Origin: Pontederia crassipes
Lineage: Eukaryota > Streptophyta > Magnoliopsida > Commelinales > Pontederiaceae
Direction of reading: 5' to 3'
DNA length: 64,000 nucleotides
NCBI GenBank assembly: GCA_030549335.1
Contig: CM060195.1
Span: 26,788,874 to 26,852,873, forward strand
Shown: positions 11,438 to 26,045 of the stretch, in pieces
How positions within the stretch are numbered: position 1 is the stretch's first letter
Layout of the letters: each line of letters begins with the position of its first letter
Made by a program: the position numbers and the translations under genes
Notes under the pieces: generated by a model
Database searches by the model: none
Told to the model about the DNA's origin: nothing
The model's input: the letters and a program-made list of their open reading frames with translations, nothing else

Positions 11438-13948
11438 ATTACAACATCCATAAAAATAATTTCGTCCTTGGAATTTCTAGGGGTTAACTAGATGAGAATT
11501 TATTTATATAAACTTATATATACATCACTTGCCTTACTCTCTAATCCTCGTCGAATGGAATCAATAATTTATTTATTTATTTATTTTATACTACTTATTA
11601 CTATTATGAAGATAGTATTTAAATTTCAAAATAACCCTTTTATTTAAAAGTAAATTTCAATTCGAAATAGCATTCAAGCTAAAATTTTATCCCATCAAAT
11701 TTTGATCAAATCATCATAAAATTCGGGATCAAATTTATTTTCATTAATTATTATTTTTTAAAAAAAAGTTATCTATCATAATTGTCAAGCTTTTTAAGAA
11801 AGATTGTTTGCAATTACATATAAGAGTTCGCCAAATTGAATTTGATCTCCAACAAGTTTTAACATCCTTGAAACTCAATAAACTATCATCTATAGCACTG
11901 GCATCCTTAGATTTATGACGACATCACAAGAACTCCAATATGAGGTCTATCTTTCATTTCCGTAGAAATTCGTTTTAAAGAATCTTTCTAACACCACCAA
12001 TGAATCTTTCTTAACACAACTTTTTTTTTGTTGATTTTGTTAACGAAAATTAAGACCAAATGAATCTCCCGATACAATTATGTTATTAAAATTATATTTT
12101 AACTCTAAACGGTGAATATGATCTACCCATCAACGGAACATTCCTTCACTGGCTAAATCTCATAAACTACAATATGACTTAACCAATTTGATCTTGTTAT
12201 CCATAAATCTTTAAAGTATTTAAAATTTTTGACTTCATAAATTAGTCTGACTTTTCCCATAATCTAAGGATATTTTGGCATTTGGATACTTATCGATAGG
12301 AATACGAATGAGGGTTATTATTCTTATGTTTCGGTCCCTACATTGAGATAATCAAGGGACTAGCAATGTGTTCAAAGGTTCTATTGTCATACCGCCAATT
12401 TCGACAATTTGATTGCTACACTTAATTCTTTTCACCTGTCAACATGCGGACATATAATTTTTTTATTGCTTTACCCTTAGTAGCTACCAAAATTTCTTTT
12501 TATAAAAGTTTAAATCATAATGTGTTTTGTTGAGAGTATGCTCGAATTGTGCTATAGGTCATATGAGATACAACTTGTATTAAATATTTTATTTTTCAGA
12601 CGTTTGAACTAGTAAGACAATTTTTGATATAAACTTGTATACAACAAGATCTACGCCTAGACTTTGGGTCCAACAAGTCAGTTAATCCTCGACCTCATCA
12701 AGATTAGTGCAGATCGATTTACAAGCCAGTTAATCCTCGACCTCATCAAGATTAGTGCAGATGGATTTTAAGTTCCCGCTTTCCTAATAATAAGGCAAAT
12801 CTTACACAAACAATCACTTGAACTCAGATCCAACTTTTAATTCTTTTTTTTTGCCTATTTGTCATATGTCTTACTTGAATTTTTTTCTTGTCTATACATC
12901 TCGTATTTTTACTCCCTTAAACCCAAAATAATGTCAGTTGATGGGATCATTGGTGTGTCTCTTCTCTTCCTTTTTTTTGTTGTCCAATTGCCTACTTTTG
13001 AATGTCCACTTGGACATTCCCTATCGTAATATTAAGTTTCTTTTAATCTTATTTACACTTTATATTTGTCACTATCATTTCCACTAAACCCACTTTGCTA
13101 GCAAAGAAAGACAACCCTATGATAGACAATATTATCCCAACTACACTTGACTCATTAACACCGGTCAAGATGATGGTAATGTGCAATTGTACCAAATAAT
13201 GAACCAACCAACTTCATTGTGACTTTGCTCTATGACATGGCCAACATTATTTAATTGTGAGTTTTTTTAATAATCAAGAATATTATTTAACATGCATATT
13301 TATACACAACTATGTCCCATGTATACTATGAGCATACATCAACGTAAATAAACACGTTGTCGTTGTTTTAAATTGTTCAGATCCGTATTTTCTACTCAAC
13401 ATACTTCCCAGATTAAATGTTCTCCAAGATTGCAACATTAGCAAATAATAATTTGTATTCTACCATATATCAAGACACTATCATGCGATAAGGATAATCA
13501 CCATAGATGTGCATTTAAGCACCTCATTGCTTATTTTAATCAATAAGGTAAAAATGATTTTTTTTATTCTAACCATAGCATATCACAAGGCATTCAATTA
13601 GTATCATGAGGCATTTAAATATCAAGTAAGTTTGCAATCATTCTATGATGCCCATCAAAATAATTTTTACAAGACCTTCAATTTCTCAACAACATACTTT
13701 CATCCAACTATGCATCTACCATACCATCCCGAATGAATGTAAATACCCTTTTTTTGCCACATCATCATAACATAAAACCATTTATATAATCACAATTTGG
13801 CTCTTAGGTACTAGTTCATATATATGCACATAGCACAAATTTCAAATTAAAATTTCATAACAGTAATTTCACATGCAATGGAACATGGACAACATAACAT
13901 GCAACTACCCATTCCTACCCACACTCTGTGAATTGGATCTTGTCCCTA
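11438..13948 (-). other. Non-coding internal domain of the LARD element
   Basis: AT-rich with no retroviral-type domains in any frame. A 48-base tandem duplication lies at 12674-12770 (units starting CAAGTCAGTTAATCC and CAAGCCAGTTAATCC). The lack of coding sequence between well-matched LTRs is the reason for the LARD label. Confidence 0.7.
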
Positions 13949-13961
13949 GGCTCTGATACCA
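13949..13961 (-). other. Primer-binding site of the LARD element
   Basis: GGCTCTGATACCA on the plus strand is TGGTATCAGAGCC on the minus strand, the standard plant initiator-methionine tRNA priming site. It lies a few bases inside the 5' LTR. Confidence 0.85.
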
Positions 13962-13966
13962 TAACT

Positions 13967-16494
13967 TGTAACACCCTAATACTCGTTTTGACACCACAAG
14001 GGGTGAAATCGGAAATTCAATCATTTAAATTCAAATTCAAATCTTCAACGAAAACTAACGTTCCAAACATCAAGTAATACTGGAAATTTTTAAAAATTTC
14101 AGCATGACGTATGTGTAAATTCGTCATGCGTCAATACAACATTTATCCATAATTATTCACATCATAGACAAATTATAAAATTTAATATGTACATCACTGG
14201 CAGTTTATAATTATCAAATAATATTGAACTCAAGCCCAAAATTTCGAACTATAAGAAAATACGAGTTTCATCCCAAAACTATTACACAAACAAAACATAT
14301 CGAATGCATGTCAAAATCCATTAAGGGACTCAAGTCCTTATCCAATTTCATGATAGGGACTCGCCCATATCTAGTTCCATGATAGGGACTCGCCCATATC
14401 ATTTCATCCATACATTATGGAGCCTCCACTCCCATCGATCAATTTAAATCCACAAGAAATCATGGGCCACAATCTAAAATCAGACGGTGTCAAGATAAAT
14501 AAAATCATAATGGTCAGTTTAAAAGGAAAGGATAAGTATCAAAAGAAGGACATCAAGACCGATGCGCTCCCCGCGGAATCTCACACACTATCATTTTTGA
14601 ATCAATACCTTTTTCAAATAAACATGTAGTACATGTATTCCTTTCCTGTAGACATTAAAGAAAAAAGGGTGAGCATGGATTAAGCTCAGTGAGTTAAAAC
14701 GACTACCTCAAGTATTAAAAAGCATCGTGGAAATCAACATCTTTATTTTCAAGAAATATTCAAGATCTTCTCTTCTTCAAAAGAAACTCATTCACATAAT
14801 GATCATGCAAAATGAATGTCATGTGTGCACATGCATGGTGAAAATCATATATATAATATAAGTTGGGAAATCATCATCAAATACGGATATCCATACTACT
14901 CGTCAATCGAGTGCTTCTTCACACACCCCTCGTGTCACTATATCGCCACAGGGTGGTTGTTCTAATTTCGTCCCTCGTGTCACTATATCATCACAGGACG
15001 TTGAACCGCTCCTCGCATCCCATTGACACAGAGCTTGTTATCTTTTCTTTTTCATTCCATCCCTCGTGTCACTACATCGTCATAGGATGGTTGCTCTAAT
15101 TTCACCCTTCGTGTCACTGTATTGACACAGGGTGTTGAACCTTCTCCTCATGTCACTATATCGACACAGAGCAAACCGAACCCCCAATCGGTCTACCCGG
15201 AGTTGGCCAATTCTCCGAGATGAAAATACTCCGCCTTATGCGGGTTCTTACATATAATGCACATAATGCATGAATGCAATTTCCAAATAGAAGTTTAGGA
15301 TAGAAACCATCATATCAACTTTCTTTTTTAAAAATCAAATATTCACTTCAATTTCACCAAGATAAACTTTAACAATTTTCTAAAAGTCATAATAAAATAT
15401 CACAAGTCGTATGATGACACACATATGAAGAATAGAAATATATGAATATGCATGAAGAAAACTATCTCAAAAATTCATTTTACATCAGGTGGAATCAATG
15501 TCATCACTCCGAAGAGTTAAGAAAATTTATATCATTTGAGATAAGTTCTCTCACATTGGATTCGTCGAGTCCCCAAATTATCCCCTCGTCATAATCCAAT
15601 CAAAAGTAAACACAACTTATCAAATCCATTACTTGATAAACTAATATTATAAAAATTTTAACAGACAATTCACTCTTCGCAACCACTCAACGTTCTTATC
15701 ATCCATAATAAAATAAATTACTTTAAATTTATTCACATCACTGAAATCTAATCAAATGCACACTCTTATTCGCTTACAAACCACGATACGAGAATGAGTT
15801 CGTCGGTAAAGTCATCGAAGAACGATCGGACGTCGAAACTTTCAAACCTAAAAAGGATTAATGACTAATTATTATACGAACATCAATCTAATTTCTTCTT
15901 TCCTCACATGTGCACCTTCCAGAACGTCGAGATGAGCTCGACCGGAGTTCCCCGCCTGTTTGCCGAAAAGTTCGCCGGAAAGCCGCAATTTCGGCCTTCT
16001 ATATGATTTGGAACAAAGACATGATTAAAACCCCTCAAAATGATCCTAATCGATCTGAGAATGATGTACAACTCATCATGAGAAGGATCGGTATGAATCG
16101 AAGCCGAAATCATCACTGGCGGATTTTTCGTCCTCCTCGCGTTTTCCCCTTATTGTGTCGCGCACAGTGGACCGATCATCTCATACCATATGTCAAAATG
16201 TTCGTCTCATCGTCCTCTTTCAAAAGAGATCTCACATGCAAAAAATGATGACCGGACGGAGGAGATCGGACGACTGGAAGATGATGCGGCGGTAGAGCTC
16301 CGCGAGCACTATAGCAATCGGGAGATGGGAGAGTGGGAGGAGAAGAAAGATATTTCTCTCTCCTCCTTTTTGTCCATGGTGGTTGTCTTATGTTTTTTTT
16401 CTTTTTTTTTATGTTTGTAGAAAGACCGAAACACCCTCTCCTTTTAAAAAAATTTTCACCTTTTATTATTTTTTTTAAATGATAAAACGTTACA
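13967..16494 (-). repeat. 5' LTR of the LARD element
   Basis: About 2528 bases, TGTAACACCC to CGTTACA on the plus strand, next to the primer-binding site at its internal edge. It carries a short insert near 15830-15870 that the other LTR lacks. Confidence 0.87.
14919..15172. repeat. Minisatellite in the 5' LTR
   Basis: Counterpart of the array at 9888-10146, same unit and order, with scattered point differences. Confidence 0.75.
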
Positions 16495-16499
16495 TTAAA

Positions 16500-17190
16500 C
16501 CTCCTCTAAACTATTATGATTTTGTACATCTGCTCGTAATATATGAATTTACCCTAGCTCCCTCCTAAACTATGTCAGAATATTCGTTCTAGTCCACCCA
16601 TAATAATATTATGTTAAATTTTTCTTTATTTTTTATTTCTTTGATTTATTAAATAACTAAATTTTCATTTATTTAATGAATTAACAAAAAAAGTGGACAT
16701 TTTATTTCAAAGTCGCGGGAGGGTAGTCTAGTCATTTCATAAATCGAAAAAATGAAAATAATGGGGAAGTGAAAAAGAATATGACCAATGGACTAAAGTA
16801 AAAATCGTGAGGGGCGCTATGATAAGTTTATATATTAAGGATTGTATAGAAGAGATTTAAGTAATTAACCCTAAATTTAACATAGAATATTATTGTAAAA
16901 TATTTTTGAAACATCAGTAACTAGTTTTAGGGATTTTTTCCCAAATCATACATAGATAATAAGATGTAATGCAAATCTCTACATCGTGCTTCACTCGATT
17001 AATTCACTTTCATATTTAGGATTCTTATTTTGCTCCCCGTCCTTTGTTGTTGACGTCGTTTTCTTTGTCAACCTTTTTCTTTCTTCCGACCTTTGGTGCC
17101 ATGCAGTCTGTCACGTGGAAAAGAGAATAAGAAAAAGGAGAAAAGGGGGAGGATTTAGATTTTTATATAGGCCATCATGTATCTATACAT
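16500..17190. other. AT-rich spacer without recognised genes
   Basis: Nothing recognised. The open frame near 16986-17297 is hydrophobic and ends inside the repeat that follows; no support as a gene. Confidence 0.45.
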
Positions 17191-17204
17191 TTAATTTTTT
17201 TAAT

Positions 17205-17891
17205 GTCATAATAGGTCGCTATAAAGTTTATTACATAAACATTATTTTTAAGATATATAATGCGATTATAATAGTATTAACCATTGAAACCCCATAAATG
17301 CAGGGTCGCTCGAGTTTAGTAATATTTGTTATAAAAAGTAATTTCACAATAATCCCTAATTTAGGAACATTAATCTTTCGGTTAAATTGAGATAACATGT
17401 AAGTCCAAAAAAAATGTGACCTTCGGAAATATTTTCAAAGAAAAATATTATTTTTACATTATTACAAAGAAAATATAAAAAAATATCGACAATTTAAATT
17501 TTCATGCATAATACACTGGAAAATTTTTAGACTTGATAATATGACGGGAGTATGAAATGTAAGATTCATTTTGAAAAGAGCATTTAACACTAATTTTTAT
17601 TCTTTATTATATTTCCTTATATCAATACATTTTAATTCATTAATCTTATAATATATCGCTCTAAAGTGTAAAAGATAAACATTATTTTCCTATGATATAT
17701 GATGTGATTATAATAATGTTAGCCATCTACCTTTAATAGACTCGAGTTTATTAATATTTGTCGTACGAAACAACTAATCATAAAAATATTTTTTATCAGC
17801 TATATATATTGTGATATAAATTCTAGGAATGTATCAAATTATTTTTTTTTTGAAAATTATGACATATATATGTTTCTATATAATAATATCT

Positions 17892-17969
<78 letters not shown>

Positions 17970-18271
17970 ACAAATTTTTATTCTTTATTATATTTTTTAT
18001 ATCAATACATTTTAATTCATTAATCTTATAATATATCGCTCTAAAGTGTAAAAGATAAACATTATTTTTTATGATCTATGATGTGATTATAATAATGTTA
18101 GCCATCCGTACCTTTAATAAACTCGAGTTTATTAATATTTGTCGTACGAAGCAATTAATCATAACAGTATTTTTTATCAGCTATATATATCAATATGTGT
18201 ATATATTGTGATATAAATTCCTGGAATGTATCAAATTATTTGTTTTCAAAATTATAAGATATATATGTTTC

Positions 18272-18275
<4 letters not shown>
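17205..18275. repeat. Three-copy imperfect repeat upstream of the ZFWD gene
   Basis: Copies at about 17205-17335 (most diverged), 17587-17890 and 17967-18275 share the order CGCTCTAAAGTGTAAAAGATAA, then ATGATGTGATTATAATAATG, then CTCGAGTTTATTAATATTTG. The last two copies are closely similar and each ends in a palindromic trinucleotide tract, so the unit of about 380 bases, tract included, was duplicated in tandem. The first copy looks like an older event. Confidence 0.75.
17892..17966. repeat. Palindromic (TAA)n(TTA)n microsatellite
   Basis: A run of TAA units passes directly into a run of ATT units, so the single strand can fold into a perfect hairpin. Confidence 0.95.
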
Positions 18276-18305
<30 letters not shown>

Positions 18306-18306
18306 G

Positions 18307-18379
<73 letters not shown>
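18272..18379. repeat. Second palindromic (TAA)n(TTA)n microsatellite
   Basis: Same arrangement and position within its repeat unit as the tract at 17892-17966, longer and with one interruption (TAG). It ends about 130 bases upstream of the TATA box of the next gene. Confidence 0.95.
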
Positions 18380-18505
18380 TGCCGGAGTTTTTTTATGAAA
18401 TATAATGGTACGAAAATTGTTATTTTCCTGGCCGTTACTAAATTAATACTAATAAATCCAAGTTCGAATAGCAACTACCGACTTCAACGGTCGTATAACT
18501 AGAAC

Positions 18506-18514
18506 TATATAAAT
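18506..18514 (+). promoter_or_regulatory. Probable TATA box of the ZFWD gene
   Basis: TATATAAAT lies 173 bases before the chosen start codon. It is followed by a pyrimidine-rich leader (CTCTCTCTCGCTCGCTCGC and TTTCTTTCTTTC at about 18550-18600), typical of plant 5' untranslated regions. Confidence 0.6.
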
Positions 18515-18678
18515 TAGGCGGTCTGCGTCCGTCGCTCCCTCCTCCTCCATTGCTCTCTCTCTCGCTCGCTCGCTTTCTTTCTTTCTTTCTTCTCTCTCCC
18601 TCGCCAAGAAACTGCCGCTTTCTTGCTGCTGCTGTTTGCGACCTGTTCTTGAGGCTTCGTATTTCGCCCTCTGAATCG

Positions 18679-21298
18679 ATGGCAGCCACAGCAGCCAGAA
18701 GGCACTCTTCCGTCTTCGACAGGATCTCGAGGCCAGCGACAAGGTCGGCCGGAAGGCACTCTTCCGTCTTCGACAGGATCTCGAGGGCAACAACGACGTC
18801 GCCCGGAGGTTTTGGCGGCGCCTCCCCTTCCACCTCCATCCCCACCTGCAAGTTTTGGCGCGTCGGCCGCTGCAACCGATTCCCTTGTCCGTTCCTTCAC
18901 GGCGAGCAGCCGCGGGCCCCCAGAGGATCGACCGCTGATGCCGACCACGGCGCCGCTGCCCCGGGTCGCTCGAACATGTGGAAGAGGAAGGTTGATCCCC
19001 TTGGTACCTCCGTCACCGTCCAACGCCAGCACAAGCAGGAGTTCAATAATGGAAGCGCCCCCAAGCCCTCCCAAGTCGCCGCGCCGCCAAGAATCTTGAC
19101 CAAGAAACACCCTTCCGATGGCGATGGTGATCGTGCTGCGGCCACCGATCTGCCGTTCTCCGCTCCGGCTAAGAAACGCAAGGCCTCTAAGGTGACTGAC
19201 GACATGCCACAACCACATCAAGAGGCGGCCGCAAAGGCTCCTCTTTCTGCAGGGCCCTCCTCCTCCACCACTGCCTCCTCCTCCACCGCCTCCTCCACCG
19301 CCTCCTCCTCCTCCTCCTCCTGTAAAGTGACTGATGGTGGGGTCGTCAAGGAAGAAGTGCAGACGCACGACAAAGAAGCTCCGGTTCTCTGCTGCTCCTT
19401 TCTTGCTGGGGCATGCAGTCTTGGTGAAAATTGCAGTGGGCTGCATCAGTGGTTCACAGGAAATGGCTTCTACCATCAGGCTAATCTCGAAGCGCACGAA
19501 GAGGTATTCTATCTTTGGTCGATCTTTCACTTGATGATGTCGGCAACTAAAAACAATCTCTGTAAATGCTTCCTTACCTCTGTCTGATATCTGCATAACG
19601 CTACCTTCTGAATCCAATAAGCTACTGACGGCCAGCAGTGACGGAACTGTGGCGCTTTGGGATTGTGCTACCGCTCAGGTGCGTTCTAAAGAATCTAATT
19701 AATTTATTTTACATTTATAGAAAGTGATTGCTTCCCCTGCTGACTGATTCGCACCATTGTGGGTACAGAACATTCAAATTCTCAAGGCATGCTGTGAGAT
19801 TAATTGCCTGTTCAGCGATGGCCCATGGATTTTCGTCGGGTGTCAGAACGCAATTCAGGTAATTAGCCCTTCTTTTTTTCTTATTATTATATCACCCACT
19901 ATAAGCTTTTCAGGTGTACTGAAATTTATTTGTTCTTGGCAGGCTTGTAATACTGATACATGGACATCTGATATTGAGACATTGAAGATCGCCACCCTCC
20001 CTGTGCCATCAGGGCCGGTGCATGCCATGGCTGTGGGTGATGACATATTATTTGCTGGAACTGAGGTAAATTTATCATCTTTATTTATGTATGGTTCCAT
20101 TTTGTACGAGTATGACCTTAATTTTGTGATCTTCTGATCTGTACCAGTGATGATTCCTCATACACATTTTCTAAATACTAACCTGAACTTTGTTTGTTTT
20201 AGGATGGGTCTGTACTCTCGTGGAAGATAAACACAGAGGACAAGAGCTTCGAACCAGCAGCTGTGCTTAATGGCCACCATGGAGCAGTTGTCTCACTTAT
20301 TGTTGGTGCAAAGAAACTCTACTCTGGTTCTAGGGACAATACAATCAGAGTAAGTATTGTCTTCTTTGCGTCCTTGCACCATCCCGGTTCAAATTTATTC
20401 GATATTCTTTGGTACCTGTTGAACTAGAAAGAAAAATAACTAAAGATGAATATTATTTTGATTTGGAAAAAGGTATCTATGTGCTTAATGCTCATCTTCT
20501 TTTCAGGTTTGGGACATCCTGACTTTAGAATACATTGATACTCTCACGGGACATTCTTCAGTTGTGACATCACTTCTTTGTTGGGATGCTTACTTGCTTT
20601 CTTGTTCATTGGACCGCACCATTAAGGTTGGCATGGCATCCTTAATTAATTAACGTTACTGCCTACGTACTGTTATCACAATCAGCTTGAGATTTAGTCT
20701 GACTGCTTTGTTTGTTGCAGGTCTGGGGAATGAATGAGAACAATGTAATAGAAGTCAAGCACACGCATGATGAGAAGCATGTAAGCTTTGTTATCCCATT
20801 CATTTGATATTCCTAGTTGCGTAAACTCACATTTGCAGCAATTGTAACATCCTTCATTTAAAATACTTAATGTTGCACTTGTCTTTATAATCGTCGTCAA
20901 GTGATTAATTAAAACGTATTTCTATTATTACAGGCTGCACTAGCACTCAAAGGAATGCATGATGACCAAGGCCAACCGGTTCTGATGTGCTCGTACGATG
21001 ACAAAGCTATACGCCTATACGACTTGCCAACGTGAGTCCAATCTTTCTACACTAAACTTTTTTTTTTCTATACTGGCACTAGACATTAATTATATAATTC
21101 TTAATCATTAATATCATTCACAGATTCAATGAAAGAGGCAAGATTTTCTCCATCAAGGAAGTGAAGGTCATGCAAACGGGTCCTTGTGAGCTCTTCTTCA
21201 CTGGTGATGGAGCTGGAAAAGTGAAAGTTTGGAGGTGGTCGACGATTGAGGAACCCACTCCTCGAGAGTCGATGATCGAGAGCACATGCAGATTATAG
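18679..21298 (+). CDS. ZFWD: CCCH zinc-finger and WD40-repeat protein (ZFWD type)
   Basis: Probable nuclear RNA-binding scaffold of the plant ZFWD family (two CCCH fingers plus a WD40 propeller); the exact target is unknown. I place exons at 18679-19503, 19622-19678, 19769-19858, 19943-20065, 20203-20349, 20507-20626, 20721-20780, 20934-21031 and 21124-21298, all with GT-AG introns and matching phases, giving 564 residues. Finger 1 is C57-X7-C-X4-C-X3-H74. Finger 2 is C239-X6-C-X5-C-X3-H256. Between them lie basic patches (AKKRKASK) and a serine run from repeated TCC codons. From residue 276 on, WD blades carry GTVALWD, NTIRVWD, RTIKVW, KAIRLYD and GKVKVW. The N-terminus holds RHSSVFDRIS twice, from a short tandem duplication. 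Oddity: with the only canonical acceptor for intron 1, the first half of the first blade is skipped, although a matching peptide (SDICITLPSES) is encoded just upstream. The start is the first ATG of the long frame with an N-terminus fitting finger 1. Confidence 0.9.
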
Positions 21299-23480
<2,182 letters not shown>

Positions 23481-23499
23481 AAGCATGTTTACGGAGGTG

Positions 23500-23843
23500 T
23501 CGTTGGCTAGTGACTATAGAGAAGACAAATTGGAGTGGTCTCGGTCCTGTGCTAGACAACCTTATCGACAAGCAGAATCTACTTTTATCCCCAGTAGGTT
23601 CAGACAAGAGAAAATCCTCATTACCCGTGAACTGGCATACTCATTAAACTCTGGCGGCGCAAGTTCAGACTGATATGGAGAAGGCCTTCGTCTCATGGGA
23701 TTCGGTTATCTCAATCCTGTATTGCATAAATTTTTTATCTCTTTTCATACCGTGGATGTATACATTCTCCCATTTTTTCTTATGTCATTAATGGCATGAT
23801 TTCCCCCTCTTTTTGGGCCCATTGTGGTATCCGACAGGACAAT
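23500..23843 (+). pseudogene. LINE (L1 type) reverse transcriptase fragment, 5' side of the CACTA insertion
   Basis: Translation gives QAESTFIPSRFRQEKILIT and RELAYSLNS, matching the L1 RT segment usually read as 'QSGFIPGR...DNVLLAQELIHS', then DMEKAF, matching the 'DMEKAYDRV' catalytic motif A region. The last codons before the CACTA read ..IRQDN, which continues as PLSPY at 27372. Stops and frame changes are frequent, so the copy is long dead. The 5' end of the LINE was not found and the element is probably 5'-truncated, as is usual for LINEs. Confidence 0.8.
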
Positions 23844-24170
23844 CACTACAAGAAAACTGCTTTTTACCGACGGTTCTTTCGACGGACAATGATCGTGTGA
23901 AAAAGGCTCGTCGCAAATTTTTTGCGACGGTTTCTTCTGAACCGTCGGTATTACAGACGGTCTAGCTGGCGGGCGCGGCAGTCGAATGTTAAATATCGAC
24001 GGTGCGAACCGTCAATATTATCGACGGACAGGACCGCCGATATATATCGACGGTTTGAACCGACAATAGTTTCCTCTTCCTTTATCCCTATCCCATAGGT
24101 ACAACGTTTGAATCAATAGAGAATCTTTTCTTCTGTATGAATCGATATTATTACATTCCAATTCCTCTAG

Positions 24171-24317
<147 letters not shown>

Positions 24318-24390
24318 TGAGGAGAGTTCATTCGAGCGTATGTAAATAGAGACTATGTTTACATATGGATCCCTACGTCGTTACATTCTA

Positions 24391-24447
24391 TTTCACTCAC
24401 ATTTTTTCCACCAAGAACGTTTTATGAAACTCTTTGACCCCCGAATT
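24391..24447 (+). pseudogene. ycf2: ycf2 fragment, plastid origin
   Basis: Nineteen codons read [19 protein letters not shown], which matches my memory of the N-terminal part of the plastid Ycf2 protein. The similarity ends immediately after this, at a point where Ycf2 would read 'WSILL'. Confidence 0.75.
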
Positions 24448-24670
24448 TCGTTTTTGCCGATAAGCTCCAAGCGCATCATAGGAATTACAAAAATAGGGTT
24501 CTTTATCTTTCGTATACTTATAGTCATTATTGTCAACTATTTTATTTTGATAATTTTGGCAACTATATGGATTATACCTATTTGCACAAATACCTCGACG
24601 ATTCCCGATCGTTAATACATAGAGCCCGATAAGCATATCTTGAGTTGGTAAAGCAGATGATTATTCATCT

Positions 24671-24739
24671 GAGATGACTTTAGGTTTTGTTGATTTATTA
24701 CGTGACGATTTTATTGAAAAAGACAGAAGTCGCGGTATA
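24671..24739 (+). pseudogene. rbcL: rbcL fragment (Rubisco large subunit), plastid origin
   Basis: Twenty-three codons read [20 protein letters not shown] and then RGI, matching the Rubisco large-subunit segment just before the 'FTQDW' strand in loop 6/strand 7 territory. It breaks off on both sides. Confidence 0.9.
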
Positions 24740-26045
24740 AGTCAATTTGTAATATTTAACACTTGCTTTAAATCCAACACCTGTTTTAGTTTGTGTTTGT
24801 GGTGACATAAGTCCCTCCCTACAACTTATGAATTAAGAATTCTCACAATGACAAGGTCTACTCGATATGGATTAGGCGTGAATGAAAAAAAAATCTTTCA
24901 AAAAAAATTCGATAGTATCGGTGGTTCGTGCCGTCGATATCTATCGGCGGTTTGAACCGTGGAAACTATCGACGATTTTAACCATCGATATATATCGGCG
25001 GCTTGAACTGTCGATTTTATCGACGGTTAAAACTGTCGACAATCTAGTATCGACGGCTTTTACTCGTGGGCTACACCATCGATAATTGTGTACCGACGGA
25101 TATAACCGTCGGTAAGTATCGAAAAAATCCGCTGAAAATTGCAATATTTCAGCTGTTTCCGACGGTCAGGACCGTCGAAAACGTAAAAAAAATTTAAAAA
25201 AAATAATGAATTCACAGATAATTCTCAAATAATACAACACATTTGATAGTTCAATTGAACGGCACAGATTAAAATATAATCCATCACAGATTGAAATATC
25301 GTAATTCACATATAAAGCACATCACATCACATCACATCACAGATAGTTCAATTCGGCATAAGGGTATCCAAACATAAAACATAATCCATAATTCACAAAT
25401 TCAATAACGTCAACCATAGTGGAACGAGATAATGGAACGGCGTGCTTAATTCACAAATTGAACGACATAACGTCTTCGTCACGACGAAGAGCTGAAGTTC
25501 AATTCGCATATCATCTTCGTCGCAAAACATCACTGCACAAAATTGAAAATAGAGTAAAAGTTATAACATATAAATGCAAAAAAAAAACATGAATTCAGTT
25601 TTGAAGATGCGTAATCACAATCGAATTGAATCTAAAATCTAAAATATAAAAACATGACTTCAATTTAGCATCAACATAATTTGATAAATAATTGATTGAG
25701 CATCTTCAAAATTGATAAATCTAGAAGATGCGTAAACTAACAAGCTAACGCCGAATCTCAAAATCGAGCAAAATCGAGCGTAAACTAACAAGTTTATACT
25801 AAGTACTGACATTTACATGATCCAACTGTCTGCACTCCATTTTCGGTGAAAATTTTGAAAGCCTACAGATCTAACTGAAAGGGATGAAGTGTAAAATCTA
25901 AGTTAGTGTCAAAGTGCATATGAATCTAATGACTACAATGATGCATCAGATTAAAGCAAATTCCAAAAATAATTATGTACTATATATTAATCTACCTCGG
26001 CGTCGTCGTCATTCAATTTGCCACGTAAGGGATCTGGCCGCCGCC

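Larger units (their letters stand above)
8941..16494 (-). mobile_element. LARD-type non-autonomous LTR retrotransposon, complete length, TSD TTAAA
   Basis: Two long direct repeats (8941-11437 and 13967-16494) enclose about 2.5 kb. A primer-binding site for tRNA-iMet lies next to the right LTR, so the element reads on the minus strand. The target duplication TTAAA is present at 8936-8940 and 16495-16499. LTR ends are of the TGTAAC...GTTACA type. The LTR also carries the phrase GCTCAGTGAGTTAAAACGAC, which I recall from LTRs of the del/Tekay chromoviruses. The internal region has no gag or pol, so it looks structurally whole but non-coding and would need proteins from a relative. In one 215-base stretch compared by eye the LTRs differ at about 14 sites, mostly C/T, suggesting a few million years. 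Confidence 0.85.

Noticed and set aside
18514-19617. Minus-strand open frame of 367 codons opposite ZFWD exon 1
   Set aside because: It is the shadow of a GC-rich exon: poly-Gly and Arg-rich without any domain, while the plus strand has CCCH motifs and proper splice sites.
24397-24636. Hydrophobic frames near 24355-24636 as a small membrane protein gene
   Set aside because: The interval is part of the plastid-derived mosaic (ycf2 piece plus unassigned AT-rich DNA) inside a transposon; no start context or conservation.
24640-24670. Possible tRNA-like stretch (GAGTTGGTAAAGCAGATGATT)
   Set aside because: I could not fold a cloverleaf with matching arms; it is probably more plastid filler.
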